Shown: in pieces, positions 18,027 through 27,136 of the stretch
Layout: every line of letters begins with the position of its first letter
How positions within the stretch are numbered: the first letter of the stretch is position 1
Assembly: GCA_011523785.1 (NCBI GenBank)
Contig: WTFW01000120.1
Span: 16,633 to 80,632 of the forward strand
DNA from: Chloroflexota bacterium
Lineage (GTDB): Bacteria > Chloroflexota > UBA11872
Reading direction: 5' to 3'
DNA: 64,000 nt
Program-made: the position numbers and the translations under genes
Notes under the pieces: model-generated
The model's input: only the letters and a program-made list of their open reading frames with translations
Databases searched by the model: none
Told to the model about the DNA's origin: nothing

Positions 18027-18533
18027 CTAGCCCGCCGCAGGCGGATCCCCGATAGTCCCGGCGCTCGAGTCCTGCGGTTCTGGTGGATCAATGTCCTGGT
18101 GCCCGCGCTGCCGGAGGGTTCCGTAGACGAACACGCCCGCGGCAGAGGCGATAGCGCCTATTACGGTGGCAGTCCCAAGGGCGTGCTGTCCCAGTGTTGC
18201 CAGACCCCAGGCAAAGGCGAATGCGGCGAGGACGACGGTTAGACCCGCGAAGACACCGACAATGCTGCGCCAGGCATCCAGGGTCTCAAGCTTCTGGCGA
18301 TGCGCCTGCTGTCGCTCGGCCAGCGCCAGGATTCGCTCCGGGGCATCGGGCTGCACGTCCTTGTACTGAGCAAGCGTCGTCGGTGGTGGAATCGGACCGG
18401 CGTACAACGAAGTCTGGACGGCCCGAATGAGTTGACTCGTGGAGTGCGTGTCGAGGTTTCCGGCGCCGGGGGCGTCGGAGCGCTCGTCGCTGCTTGAAGC
18501 GTCGTCTAGGTGTTGATTCTCGTCGTGCGACAC
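18027..18533 (-). CDS. DUF2335-like predicted membrane protein
   Basis: YAGPIPPPTTLAQYKDVQPDAPERILALAERQQAHRQKLE followed by two predicted TM helices (SIVGVFAGLTVVLAAFAFAWGLATLG, GTATVIGAIASAAGVFVYGTL). GTG start. Confidence 0.8.
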   Translation of the reverse strand: MSHDENQHLDDASSSDERSDAPGAGNLDTHSTSQLIRAVQTSLYAGPIPPPTTLAQYKDVQPDAPERILALAERQQAHRQKLETLDAWRSIVGVFAGLTVVLAAFAFAWGLATLGQHALGTATVIGAIASAAGVFVYGTLRQRGHQDIDPPEPQDSSAGTIGDPPAAG

Positions 18534-18763
18534 GCGGCTTTGTCTTCACGCTCGGCTCGGTATGCCTGAAGCGCCGCCCGCATGTCGTCCCCAACCGCCT
18601 GCCAGTCCGCCCACATGGCAAGCGCATCCGCCCGAGAACCCGAGGTGGTGACGCTGTATCGATTCAAAGCGCCGCCAAAGTCAAAGATGCTCGCTACCCC
18701 GGTCCAGAACGACGGCCGCGCATACCGAGCCGGCATGCGCAGCGCATTGCGCTTGTTGAGCAA
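18506..18763 (-). CDS. Small conserved-looking protein upstream of and overlapping the DUF2335 gene
   Basis: MLNKRNALRMPARYARPSFWTGVASIFDFGGALNRYSVTTSGSRADALAMWADWQAVGDDMRAALQAYRAERE; same strand, 28-bp overlap with the DUF2335 start. Confidence 0.6.
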   Translation of the reverse strand: MLNKRNALRMPARYARPSFWTGVASIFDFGGALNRYSVTTSGSRADALAMWADWQAVGDDMRAALQAYRAEREDKAACRTTRINT

Positions 18764-18808
18764 GAAAAAACCTCCACTCAGTGATCAAGGTTACAACGGT
18801 TGCAAGGC

Positions 18809-19714
18809 TTACGTCCCGGAGTCTGCGAGACGACGAATGTCGTGCCTTCGCGGCATCGAGGGTTGCGCGCCCGGTGTGGCGGCGGCCAGGGCGCCGGCGG
18901 CCTGGCCCCAGCGCAGGGCGGTTTCGACCGGACGACCGGCCGCCAGCGCCGCGGCGAACACGCCGCAGAAGGCGTCGCCGGCGCCGGTGGTGTCGACGAC
19001 GGTTGTTGGAAAGGCGGGTTGGACGTGGGTTTGGCCGTCGACGTGGGCGACCAGGCCCTGGCCGCCCAGCGTGACGACGCAGCCGCGGTGGGTTCGCGTG
19101 GCCAGGGCCCTGGCCAGCGCTGCAGGGTCGTCGGCGTTTGAGTCGGCGGTCAACTGCGCGGCTTCGATCTCGTTGACGACGGCGATGTCCACCAGGGCGA
19201 AATCGATGGCCACGCCCTCGTCGACCGGGGAGACGTTAAGCACGCGTAGGCCGGGTGGCGCGGCCCCGAAGGCGGCGTTGGTGACGTCATCCGGGACCTC
19301 GCGCTGTCCGATCACGGCGTCCGGCTGAATGCCGGCGATTGCGCTTGTGATATCTGCCGGATCGATTTCGAAGTTCGCGCCTTCGGCCACGGCTATGGAG
19401 TTGGCGCCGGCATCGTCAACGGCAATGAGCGCCGTGCCGGTGGCGGCCGAGTCCACCCGGGCGACATGCGTGGTGTCCACGCCTTCAGCGATCAGGCCGC
19501 GTAGGAGGTCGTCGCCGTCGGGGTCCGTACCGACGGCAGCTAGCATGCTGACCGTCGCGCCGGCGCGGGCAGCGGCCACGGCCTGGTTGGCGCCCTTGCC
19601 ACCGGCATAGCGCGCGAGGCGGCCGTGGTGGACGGTTTCCCCGGGCCGGGGGATGCGCGGGACGCGGATGACGATGTCCTGGTTGATGCTGCCCACCACG
19701 GCGATGCAACTCAT
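18809..19714 (-). CDS. rbsK: Ribokinase / PfkB-family carbohydrate kinase
   Basis: IAVVGSINQDIVIRVPRIPRPGETVHHGRLARYAGGKGANQAVAAARAGA; FPTTVVDTTGAGDAFCGVFAAAL. ORF-track N-terminus trimmed to MSCIAVVGS. Confidence 0.93.
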   Translation of the reverse strand: MSCIAVVGSINQDIVIRVPRIPRPGETVHHGRLARYAGGKGANQAVAAARAGATVSMLAAVGTDPDGDDLLRGLIAEGVDTTHVARVDSAATGTALIAVDDAGANSIAVAEGANFEIDPADITSAIAGIQPDAVIGQREVPDDVTNAAFGAAPPGLRVLNVSPVDEGVAIDFALVDIAVVNEIEAAQLTADSNADDPAALARALATRTHRGCVVTLGGQGLVAHVDGQTHVQPAFPTTVVDTTGAGDAFCGVFAAALAAGRPVETALRWGQAAGALAAATPGAQPSMPRRHDIRRLADSGT

Positions 19715-20496
19715 CGAACCCCAATCTCCAGGCCAAGGGCTTCGAGGATGGCGAGGCGGGCGAATTCCGGCAACGCGCGCATACGTCGCCAGCGCCAGGG
19801 CTCCCTGGCGAGGCGGTAGGCCCACTCAAGCCCAAGCCGGCGCAGCGGCGCGGGGGCGCGCGGAATGCGGCCGGCCAGGTAGTCCAGGGTTCCGCCGACG
19901 CCGATGCCCACCACCGGCGCCAGGTCCCGCAGATTGCGGTCGAGCCAGAACTCCTGCGCGGGCGCGCCGTAGGCGGCCAGGACGATGTGCGGGCGAAACT
20001 CGTGGATCAGGGCCCGGGCTTCGGCGTCACCGTCTGGTCCAGGCTCCCCGACCAACGTGGCCGGAGGAGAGAGGGCCGGATAGCGACGTTGCAGTTCGGC
20101 GGCGGCCTGGTCCGCGACGCCGGGGGCCGCGCCCGCCAGCAGCAGGCGATAGCCGTGGACGGCGGCGAGGCCGGCCAGATCGTCCACCAGGTCGACTCCG
20201 GTAACGCGCTGCCGCATTGGCAGGCGTCGGAGGCGGGCCGCGGCGACGATGCCCGCGCCGTCGGGGACGTTGAGGCGCGTGCGTTCCAGCAGTTCGCCGT
20301 AGGCGAGGTCATGGCGCGCGCGCATAACGATTTCGGGGTTGATCGTCACCACCTGCGCGCGGGCGACGGAAGCCAGCCAGGCGTCGATCCAGGCCACGGT
20401 GAGCCCGCGCCCAATGGCATGAACGCGCACGCCGAGGATGTGCGTTTCGAGCTCGTCGAGGAGGGTGTCCGTGCGGTTGGTCGTGGCGGTACTCAC
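19711..20496 (-). CDS. WecG/TagA/CpsF-family glycosyltransferase
   Basis: VVTINPEIVMRARHD, LNVPDGAGIVAAARLRRLPMRQRVTGVDLVDDLAG, LVAYGAPAQEFWLDRNLRDLAPVVGIGVGGTLDYLAGRIPRAPAPLRRLGLEWAYRLAREPWRWRRM. Confidence 0.92.
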   Translation of the reverse strand: MSTATTNRTDTLLDELETHILGVRVHAIGRGLTVAWIDAWLASVARAQVVTINPEIVMRARHDLAYGELLERTRLNVPDGAGIVAAARLRRLPMRQRVTGVDLVDDLAGLAAVHGYRLLLAGAAPGVADQAAAELQRRYPALSPPATLVGEPGPDGDAEARALIHEFRPHIVLAAYGAPAQEFWLDRNLRDLAPVVGIGVGGTLDYLAGRIPRAPAPLRRLGLEWAYRLAREPWRWRRMRALPEFARLAILEALGLEIGVR

Positions 20497-20547
20497 ATGG
20501 CCGTGATGCCGGTGCCTATGTTGACATAACGACTCATAGCGGCGCCG

Positions 20548-21660
20548 TCAGCGAATCAGCTCCAGGACCGTGTCGCGTACTTGCTCGGGCGCAAGCCATT
20601 GCATGCAGAGCGCGTCGCCGAAGCGGCACTCGGCGGGGCGGTCGAAGGTGTAGCAGGGTCCGCAGGGGAGGTTGACGCGTAACGCGCGGGAATCGGGGTG
20701 GCCGGGACCGTGCACGTAGATGTCGGTGGGTCCGTGGAGCATGACGACGCGTCGTCCCAGCGCTCGCGCCAGGTGTCCGGGTCCGCTGTCGGTTGATACG
20801 ACGACGTCGGCATGGGCCAAGACGCCGATGAGTTGGTCAAGGGATGTTTGACCGGTGAGGTCGTGGATGGCTGCGGACTGCGCTATTTCGCTGGCGGTGC
20901 GGCGCGTGTCGGCAAGACCGACGACGGCCAGCGTGGCTGCGGCGGGTTCCAGCTCGCGAGCCAGGGTTGCCCAGTGCGCGTCCGGCCAACGCTTGGCGTC
21001 GCCATGAGCCGCGCCGGGGTGCAGGACGATCAGCGGGCGCGGCAGGTCGGCAAGCAGATCGGTCTCGGTAACTGCCACGACGGTGTGCCAGGCCGGATCC
21101 GCCTGTTGAATCAGGTTGGTGGCCAGTTGGGCCTCATGGGGGCCGCCGTTGCGGCGACGTCCCGGCAGCGCCTGGTCGAAACTGAAGGCGGGCGCTTCGG
21201 CGCGGTAGCCGACCCGCCACCGGGCGCCGCTGAGCGCCACCAGGGCGCCGGCGATTGGGCCGTAGACGCTCACGGCTACGTCGAATTCGCGGGCGCGGAC
21301 TGATAGCAGGATGCGAAGGGCCCTTGCCAAGGCTGTTGGGTCCAGTACCGCCGGCCAGTGTGTGATGGCGCCGCCGTCGAACCGGATGACCTCGTCGACG
21401 GCCGGGCAGCGCTGGACGATGGGCTGCCAGGCGGGCGGCGCCATGAACGCCAGGTGGGCGTGCGGCCAGCGTTGGCGAGCCGCCACAGCGGCGGAGAGGG
21501 AGTTGACCACGTCGCCCATCAGGTCGAATCGCACGATGAGGACGCGGCGGGGAGTTGCCGGCGGGCTCCGGCGGCCACCGAGTAGGCGCCGCAATCCGAA
21601 GCCGAGGCTCAGCAAGATCCACAGCCCGTGGCCCAGCCAGGTTCGGGTACGGCGCTTCAT
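20548..21660 (-). CDS. Glycosyltransferase family 9 (heptosyltransferase-like)
   Basis: VLIVRFDLMGDVVNSLSAAVAARQRWPHAHLAFMAPPAWQPIVQ; LIVLHPGAAHGDAKRWPDAHWATLARELE; DVVVSTDSGPGHLARALGRRVVMLHGPTD. Confidence 0.92.
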   Translation of the reverse strand: MKRRTRTWLGHGLWILLSLGFGLRRLLGGRRSPPATPRRVLIVRFDLMGDVVNSLSAAVAARQRWPHAHLAFMAPPAWQPIVQRCPAVDEVIRFDGGAITHWPAVLDPTALARALRILLSVRAREFDVAVSVYGPIAGALVALSGARWRVGYRAEAPAFSFDQALPGRRRNGGPHEAQLATNLIQQADPAWHTVVAVTETDLLADLPRPLIVLHPGAAHGDAKRWPDAHWATLARELEPAAATLAVVGLADTRRTASEIAQSAAIHDLTGQTSLDQLIGVLAHADVVVSTDSGPGHLARALGRRVVMLHGPTDIYVHGPGHPDSRALRVNLPCGPCYTFDRPAECRFGDALCMQWLAPEQVRDTVLELIR

Positions 21661-22172
21661 TGGCGGCGCTCGTCCTCGGTGCGCTCGGGCCAGGGCCAGG
21701 CGGCATCGAAGCGTTCCAGAAAAGCGGAAGGCCGAAACAGCACGCGCTGCGCACCGTCCGGCGCCGTCGCCGCCAGCTTGTCGACCTTTTGCCGGGTGTC
21801 GTCAAGCCGCCGTTCGAGCTCGCGTCGTTGCCGAAGGTGCATCGCTCTGGCGCTGTTGAAGGCGTCCTTGAAGTCCGCCGCTCGCCCGGATACCAGGGAC
21901 TCCCGCACGTCGCGCATGCGGCCTTCGTGCCGGGCGAGGTGGTGGCGCAACTCGTCCAGCGCCTGATCCACCTCGCCCGCCAGGGCGATCCAGGGCGGCG
22001 AAACGTTCGCGTCGCGCATCACCCGGAAGGCCAGTCGCAGGTCGGCCGGCACGTGGGGATCATCGGGCGCCAGGTCCAGCGGCTTGCCACGGCCAGTTGT
22101 GCGCTCGAACAGTCCGGACGCGGCGGCTTCGTCAAGCCGGCGGCGTGCTCGGCGGTCCGGGAGCGTCTCCAT
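21657..22172 (-). CDS. DUF1992 (DnaJ-homologue-subfamily-C-member-28-like) domain protein
   Basis: RRRLDEAAASGLFERTTGRGKPLDLAPDDPHVPADLRLAFRVMRDANVSPPWIALAGEVDQALDELR. Confidence 0.85.
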   Translation of the reverse strand: METLPDRRARRRLDEAAASGLFERTTGRGKPLDLAPDDPHVPADLRLAFRVMRDANVSPPWIALAGEVDQALDELRHHLARHEGRMRDVRESLVSGRAADFKDAFNSARAMHLRQRRELERRLDDTRQKVDKLAATAPDGAQRVLFRPSAFLERFDAAWPWPERTEDERRQ

Positions 22173-22174
22173 GG

Positions 22175-23530
22175 CTAATTCGCTCCCAGCACGGGCGGAT
22201 CGGACTCCACCGGGATTCCGGCGGCCGCTCGAATGTCGGCGGCGACCGCCAGGCTTCCCGTGGCGAGCACGGCCTGTCCGGGCTGCGTGGCGTCGCGCGC
22301 CAGGGCCAGCGCGCTCGCGGCGTCGGGGGCCGCCGTTGCATCAAGGCGTCCGTCAAGCTGGTTGAGCACTATGCCGGATGGCATCCCGCGTGGGTGTCCT
22401 GGCTCGATAACCACCAGGCCTGTCGCAAACGGTCGGAGCGCTTCCGCCATGGGTCGGACCGATTTGTCGCGCAGGGCGCCGAATATGACCGGACCGCGCT
22501 GCAGATTGAGTTGCCGACGCAGCGTTTCGACCACGACGGCGACGGCTTCAACGGTGTGCGCCCCGTCCACGACGACTGGCGGATCGTTGGCTACCAACTC
22601 CAGGCGGCCTGGCCAGCGCGCGGCGGCGAAACCCGCGCGGATCGCGTCGCGTGGAATGGCAACGCCGCGGTCGCCGAGCGCACGGCAGACGGCATAGGCC
22701 AGACCAGCGTTGCGGGCCTGGTGAGGGCCGGCCAGGCCCAGCGGCAGGGCATCGCCCGACAGCGGATCCCGGGCCACGGTGACGGCGCGACCGTCGCGCC
22801 AGCCGGCCGATCCGTCGGTCGCCAGCGCCGGCACGACCTGGACTTCGGCCCCGGCGGCCTCGGCCACGTCACGAATCGCGTCCACGACCTCGCGCGACTG
22901 GTCGCTGACCAGCATCGGAACCCCTGGTTTGGCTATGGCGGCTTTTTCCCGGGCGATTACGGGCAGCGTGTCACCGAGCAGTCGCGTGTGCTCGCGCACG
23001 ATGGTGGTGACGGCCGTGAGGTCGGGCGTCACTACGTTGGTGGCGTCGAGCCGTCCGCCAAGCCCAACTTCCAGGATTGCCAGGTCCACCTCTTCCATTC
23101 GAAACCAGGCCAGTGCCATTGCCGTGCTTATCTCAAACGTGGTTGGAAGGCCCAGCGTTTCGTCGGGGGTCCGCGCTACAGCCACTCGCATTCGATCAAC
23201 AAGGCGCGTAAACGAAGGCGGGTCGATGGGTTGTCCGTCGATCTGAAAGCGCTCGCGAAAACTGTGCAGGTGCGGCTGCGTGTAGAGGCCGGTCTTCAGG
23301 CCGGCGGCTTCGGCGGCCGAGGCAACCAGGGCGCACACGCTGCCCTTGCCCTTGCTGCCGGCCACGTGAACGATTGGCAGGCCGTTGTGCGGGTTGCCAA
23401 GATCGGCCAGCAGCCGCGAGGTTCTTGCCAGACCGCGCTCGAACGGCGGGCCGCCTCCCAGCCCCGTGCCGCGCTCGAAGTCGGCGTAGGCGTAGAGCCA
23501 GGCCAGCGCGTCGGTGTACGTCTCGGACAT
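22175..23530 (-). CDS. folC: Folylpolyglutamate synthase / dihydrofolate synthase
   Basis: NGLPIVHVAGSKGKGSVCALVASAAEAAGLKTGLYTQPHLHSFRERFQIDGQPI; LAILEVGLGGRLDATNVV; VVVDGAHTVEA. Start trimmed to MSETYTDALAWLYAYADFERG. Confidence 0.95.
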   Translation of the reverse strand: MSETYTDALAWLYAYADFERGTGLGGGPPFERGLARTSRLLADLGNPHNGLPIVHVAGSKGKGSVCALVASAAEAAGLKTGLYTQPHLHSFRERFQIDGQPIDPPSFTRLVDRMRVAVARTPDETLGLPTTFEISTAMALAWFRMEEVDLAILEVGLGGRLDATNVVTPDLTAVTTIVREHTRLLGDTLPVIAREKAAIAKPGVPMLVSDQSREVVDAIRDVAEAAGAEVQVVPALATDGSAGWRDGRAVTVARDPLSGDALPLGLAGPHQARNAGLAYAVCRALGDRGVAIPRDAIRAGFAAARWPGRLELVANDPPVVVDGAHTVEAVAVVVETLRRQLNLQRGPVIFGALRDKSVRPMAEALRPFATGLVVIEPGHPRGMPSGIVLNQLDGRLDATAAPDAASALALARDATQPGQAVLATGSLAVAADIRAAAGIPVESDPPVLGAN

Positions 23531-23537
23531 TGCTCGA

Positions 23538-24041
23538 TTATCGCGGAGCCGAGAGCGACTCTGGCGGGTACGCACGTTCGATACCGGCGCGACCGACCCG
23601 CGCGGCCAGCGTGGATAGCGTGGCATCCGCACCGGGTAGTACCAGGTCTGGCGCCAGGTCCGCCAGCGGCGCCAGCACGAAGCCCCGCTCGGCGAAGGCC
23701 GCGTGCGGAATGTGCAGGCGCGGCGTGCCGACCACCAGGTCTCCGAACGCAATGATGTCCAGGTCCAGTTGACGCGGTCCCAACCGCGGGCCGGGCCGCC
23801 GGCCAGCGGCCAGCTCGAGCGACTTTGCCCAGAAGAACAGACGCTGTGGACCCTCGGTCGTTTCGCCACGAACCGCCGCGTTCAGGAAGGGCGGTTGTGT
23901 GAGCACGCCGACCGGGCTTGTCTCATATACGTGCGAAACCTGGACGTGGCGGAGCACCGTCCGCAGGCCAGCCACGGCGTTTTGAAGGTGCGTCAGCCGG
24001 TCACCGACGTTCGAGCCAAGCCCGATCAGCACGTCCGTCAC
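23538..24041 (-). CDS. folK: 2-amino-4-hydroxy-6-hydroxymethyldihydropteridine pyrophosphokinase
   Basis: VLIGLGSNVGDRLTHLQNAVAGLRTV, VYETSPVGVLTQPPFLNAAV, RPGPRLGPRQLDLDIIAFGD, LHIPHAAFAERGFVLAPLADLAPDLVLP. Confidence 0.96.
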   Translation of the reverse strand: MTDVLIGLGSNVGDRLTHLQNAVAGLRTVLRHVQVSHVYETSPVGVLTQPPFLNAAVRGETTEGPQRLFFWAKSLELAAGRRPGPRLGPRQLDLDIIAFGDLVVGTPRLHIPHAAFAERGFVLAPLADLAPDLVLPGADATLSTLAARVGRAGIERAYPPESLSAPR

Positions 24042-24249
24042 CGGGGTAGTCCATCGATGGTTGGCGCGGCAGGCCGCCGATTGTCCCGCGCCGGAGGGTG
24101 CCGATCGACCGTTGACTGGTTAGGCTCGCCGGTTTGCGGAACAGAGTACGATTCTGGCCGTTCCCCTGACATGGCGACCGTAATTTGACGCGTCACGCGA
24201 CCACCGTGGGCAGGCGCCCCACACGCGCCGGAGATTTGCGGCGGCAAAG

Positions 24250-26112
24250 GTGAATGCCCAGGGGCTGACAGGGTTACGCCCGAGCTGGCGCCCCGCGATA
24301 GGGAGCGCAGGGTTGGCGCTTGGTTCGCTGCTGGTGATGCTGCCAGCGGCGCTGACCGGACCTGAACTGTTGTGGGTTCGCCTGGTACCGCTGGCCGCCG
24401 GGACGTTTCTGGCGACCGCCGCCGTGGTGGGGCTGCGCTTCCGGCAAGCCCACGATCGCCACCTGGAGATTGGGCTAGCGTCCGCGGGGCTGACGTTGGG
24501 TATCACCGGCGTTCTGGTCCAGGTTGGACTGCTGGCCGCCGCCGCTTGCCTGGTGCTGATCGCTCCCTTGTCGGCCGGGGCGATGCTGTGGCGTGCTCGA
24601 CATGCGCCTGGAAACGGGCCCGGTTGGGTGGGCCTACGGCATCTCAAACCGGATCGCGCGGCCTGGCCCACCGCGGTCCGTGCGGTGGCGATGGGTGTGG
24701 TCGCGGTGGGACTGGCCCTGGTCGGTGTCGTCGCGGGACCGCTGCCGACGCTGGCGCTTACGGCGCTTCTGCTCTTGGCGGTAGTGGTGGCGACGCTTCG
24801 CCTTGTGTTGCCGGCCTTCGACGCGCGGGCGGCGGTCGCCGTGCTGGTTGCGCTGGCCATTGCGGCCGTCCCGTTTCGAGGAGTGGCCGAGATCCAGGTC
24901 AGCGGCATCGCGTTTGGGGCGAGCGACCTCCTGCTGCTTGGGGCGCTGGCCGTCTGGGTGTTCGGTCGTGGCGCCCGAAGTCGAGCATCCGTCCCGAGTT
25001 ACACGTTCGGGCTGCTGATCTTTGCCGGCTGGCTGATGGTCACCGCACTGGCAGCGGCGAATCTGGCGCCGGTGCTCAAAGAAGTCCTGAAGTGGCTCCA
25101 GATTGCGGTGGCGCTGGTAATCCTGGCCGACCTGATGCGCGACCCGTCGGGGCGCCGGATCGTCGCCTGGGCGGTTGGCGCGGCGGTCCTCCTGCAGGCC
25201 GGACTGGGACTGGTCCAAACGGCGGCAGCGGCGGGTCCCGGCGGGTTCGTAGTGGGCGGCGTCCTGCGCGCGTATGGGACCTTCGATCAGCCGAATCCGT
25301 ATGGGGGCTACCTGGGCATTCACTTGCCGCTCATCCTGGCGGCCGCCATCTATGCGCGGGGCTCGCGGCGGCGCTGGCTGGTCCTGCTGGGCATCGTCGT
25401 ATTGGCGGGCATTGTGGCCAGCCGGTCCAGGGGCGCCTGGCTAGGCGTGGGCGCCAGTTCGCTGCTTGTGGCGCTGATGGCCGGTCGTCAGGCGTCGCGG
25501 CGAGTTCGCGGCGCGTTGGTCCTGGTCGCCGCGGCGGTGCTGGTCGCCTCGCTTGTACTCCTGGGCGGGGCGTTGGAGCGGACGCTGCCGCCCGACATTT
25601 CGCGGATGTTGCAAGGCGAGCACCCGGTGGACGACGTTGTGCGTGACCGCGCGCATGACGACTTTGCGGTCGCGCAGCGGGTGGCGCACTGGGCGGCGGG
25701 GTTGCGGATGTTTCAGGATCGGCCCCTGCTGGGCGTTGGCGCCGGGAACTTTGACGATGCCTATCGCGCCTATGCGTTACAGCCCTTCGACGAACCCCTG
25801 GGGCACGCGCACAATGTCGCCCTGAACTTCGGCGCCGAAGCCGGCTTGCCCGGCATGCTCATATTCGCTGGCCTCGTCCTTTGGGCGCTTGGTATCGCTG
25901 TGGGCGCGGTCCGCCGGGCACGCGGCGCGGCGTTTGAATGGGGCGCCGTAGGCGCGCTGGGCGCCCTGGTCGGCTTTGCGACGCACAACCTGGTGGACAG
26001 TCTGTTTGTGAGCGGAATGGGGATTTCATTCGCGCTGATCCTGGCGCTGGCGCTGGCGATTCCGAAGCGGCCACGCGGCCTGGCCTCAAATGCAGAACGG
26101 GCGCTGACGTGA
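24250..26112 (+). CDS. O-antigen ligase/polymerase-like multi-TM protein
   Basis: Many hydrophobic segments plus GTFDQPNPYGGYLGIHLPLILAA, SRSRGAWLGVGASSLLVAL and RPLLGVGAGNFDDAYRAYAL...GHAHNVALNFGAEAGLPGMLIFAGLVLWA, typical of Wzy/WaaL proteins. GTG start. Confidence 0.9.
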   Translation: MNAQGLTGLRPSWRPAIGSAGLALGSLLVMLPAALTGPELLWVRLVPLAAGTFLATAAVVGLRFRQAHDRHLEIGLASAGLTLGITGVLVQVGLLAAAACLVLIAPLSAGAMLWRARHAPGNGPGWVGLRHLKPDRAAWPTAVRAVAMGVVAVGLALVGVVAGPLPTLALTALLLLAVVVATLRLVLPAFDARAAVAVLVALAIAAVPFRGVAEIQVSGIAFGASDLLLLGALAVWVFGRGARSRASVPSYTFGLLIFAGWLMVTALAAANLAPVLKEVLKWLQIAVALVILADLMRDPSGRRIVAWAVGAAVLLQAGLGLVQTAAAAGPGGFVVGGVLRAYGTFDQPNPYGGYLGIHLPLILAAAIYARGSRRRWLVLLGIVVLAGIVASRSRGAWLGVGASSLLVALMAGRQASRRVRGALVLVAAAVLVASLVLLGGALERTLPPDISRMLQGEHPVDDVVRDRAHDDFAVAQRVAHWAAGLRMFQDRPLLGVGAGNFDDAYRAYALQPFDEPLGHAHNVALNFGAEAGLPGMLIFAGLVLWALGIAVGAVRRARGAAFEWGAVGALGALVGFATHNLVDSLFVSGMGISFALILALALAIPKRPRGLASNAERALT

Positions 26113-27134
26113 CTGACAGCGGAACAGAGGCTGCCGAGACCGTCGCGGACCCGACACGGACTGATCTTCGTCGGCGATTCCTCAGCTCGCGAACGCTCCT
26201 CAGCTTCCTGGTAGCCGGCGCGCTATTGGCGCTCACCTGGATCCTGGCCGACCTGCGGCTCGAGGACATCGTGTCGCGCATCCGCTCCGCCGATCCGTGG
26301 CTGATCCTGCTGGCCTACGTCGTCTTTGCGTTGACGTTTCCCATTCGCACGCTCAGGTGGCGAATCCTGCTGACCAACGCGGTGCACCGGGAAGACGTAA
26401 CCCCGCACTACCGAATGCGGGACCTCGCGCAGGTGCTCTATATCTCCTGGTTCGTCAACGGCGTGGTACCGGCCAAGCTGGGCGACATCTATCGCGCCTA
26501 CATGGCACGGGCCAACTACGGCACGTCGCTCACCCGCACGCTGGGGACCATCTTCTCGGAGCGGGTGTTCGACGTGGGGGCGCTGATCATCATGGTCATG
26601 GCATCGGCCGCCTGGATTGCCAGGTCGCCGGAGACCAGCGAAGACGTAGGTCGAATCCTGGCTGTGGCGGCGCTGGCACTGGCGATCCTGGCGTTGGGCG
26701 TGCTGTTCCTGCTGGTGTTTGGCACGCCGATCTTCGCGCGGCTCCCAGAGTCGGCCGCGGCGGTTTACGAACGCTTTCACAGCGGCGTGTTCGATAGCTG
26801 GACCTGGCGGACCGGCCCGTTTCTGTGGCTGGCCAGCTTTGCCATCTGGTCGATTGAAATGGTGCGCCTGGCCATCGTCATGCGGGCGCTTGGATTGGAT
26901 CTGAACCCGGCCGAGATCGTGTTCGTGGGCACGGCGGCATCGCTGCTGCTGGCCGTGCCGACGCCGGGTGGCCTGGGCGCGGTGGAGGGCGGCCTGCTGG
27001 GCCTGATGCGGCTGATCGGCGTTGGCGGAGGCGTCGCCGGAGCGGTCGCGATTGTCGACCGGGTCATCACCTACTGGTCGGTCATCCTGACCGGCGGTCT
27101 GCTGTTCGTGTTCACCCGCCTCAAGCGCCGGTAG
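26109..27134 (+). CDS. Lysylphosphatidylglycerol synthase TM-region-like (YbhN/AglD family) protein
   Basis: FPIRTLRWRILLTNA, YISWFVNGVVPAKLGDIYRAYMARANYGTSLTRTLGTIFSERVFDVGALI, VPTPGGLGAVEGGLLGLMRLIG. GTGA overlap with the preceding gene. Confidence 0.9.
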   Translation: MTDSGTEAAETVADPTRTDLRRRFLSSRTLLSFLVAGALLALTWILADLRLEDIVSRIRSADPWLILLAYVVFALTFPIRTLRWRILLTNAVHREDVTPHYRMRDLAQVLYISWFVNGVVPAKLGDIYRAYMARANYGTSLTRTLGTIFSERVFDVGALIIMVMASAAWIARSPETSEDVGRILAVAALALAILALGVLFLLVFGTPIFARLPESAAAVYERFHSGVFDSWTWRTGPFLWLASFAIWSIEMVRLAIVMRALGLDLNPAEIVFVGTAASLLLAVPTPGGLGAVEGGLLGLMRLIGVGGGVAGAVAIVDRVITYWSVILTGGLLFVFTRLKRR

Positions 27135-27136
27135 TC

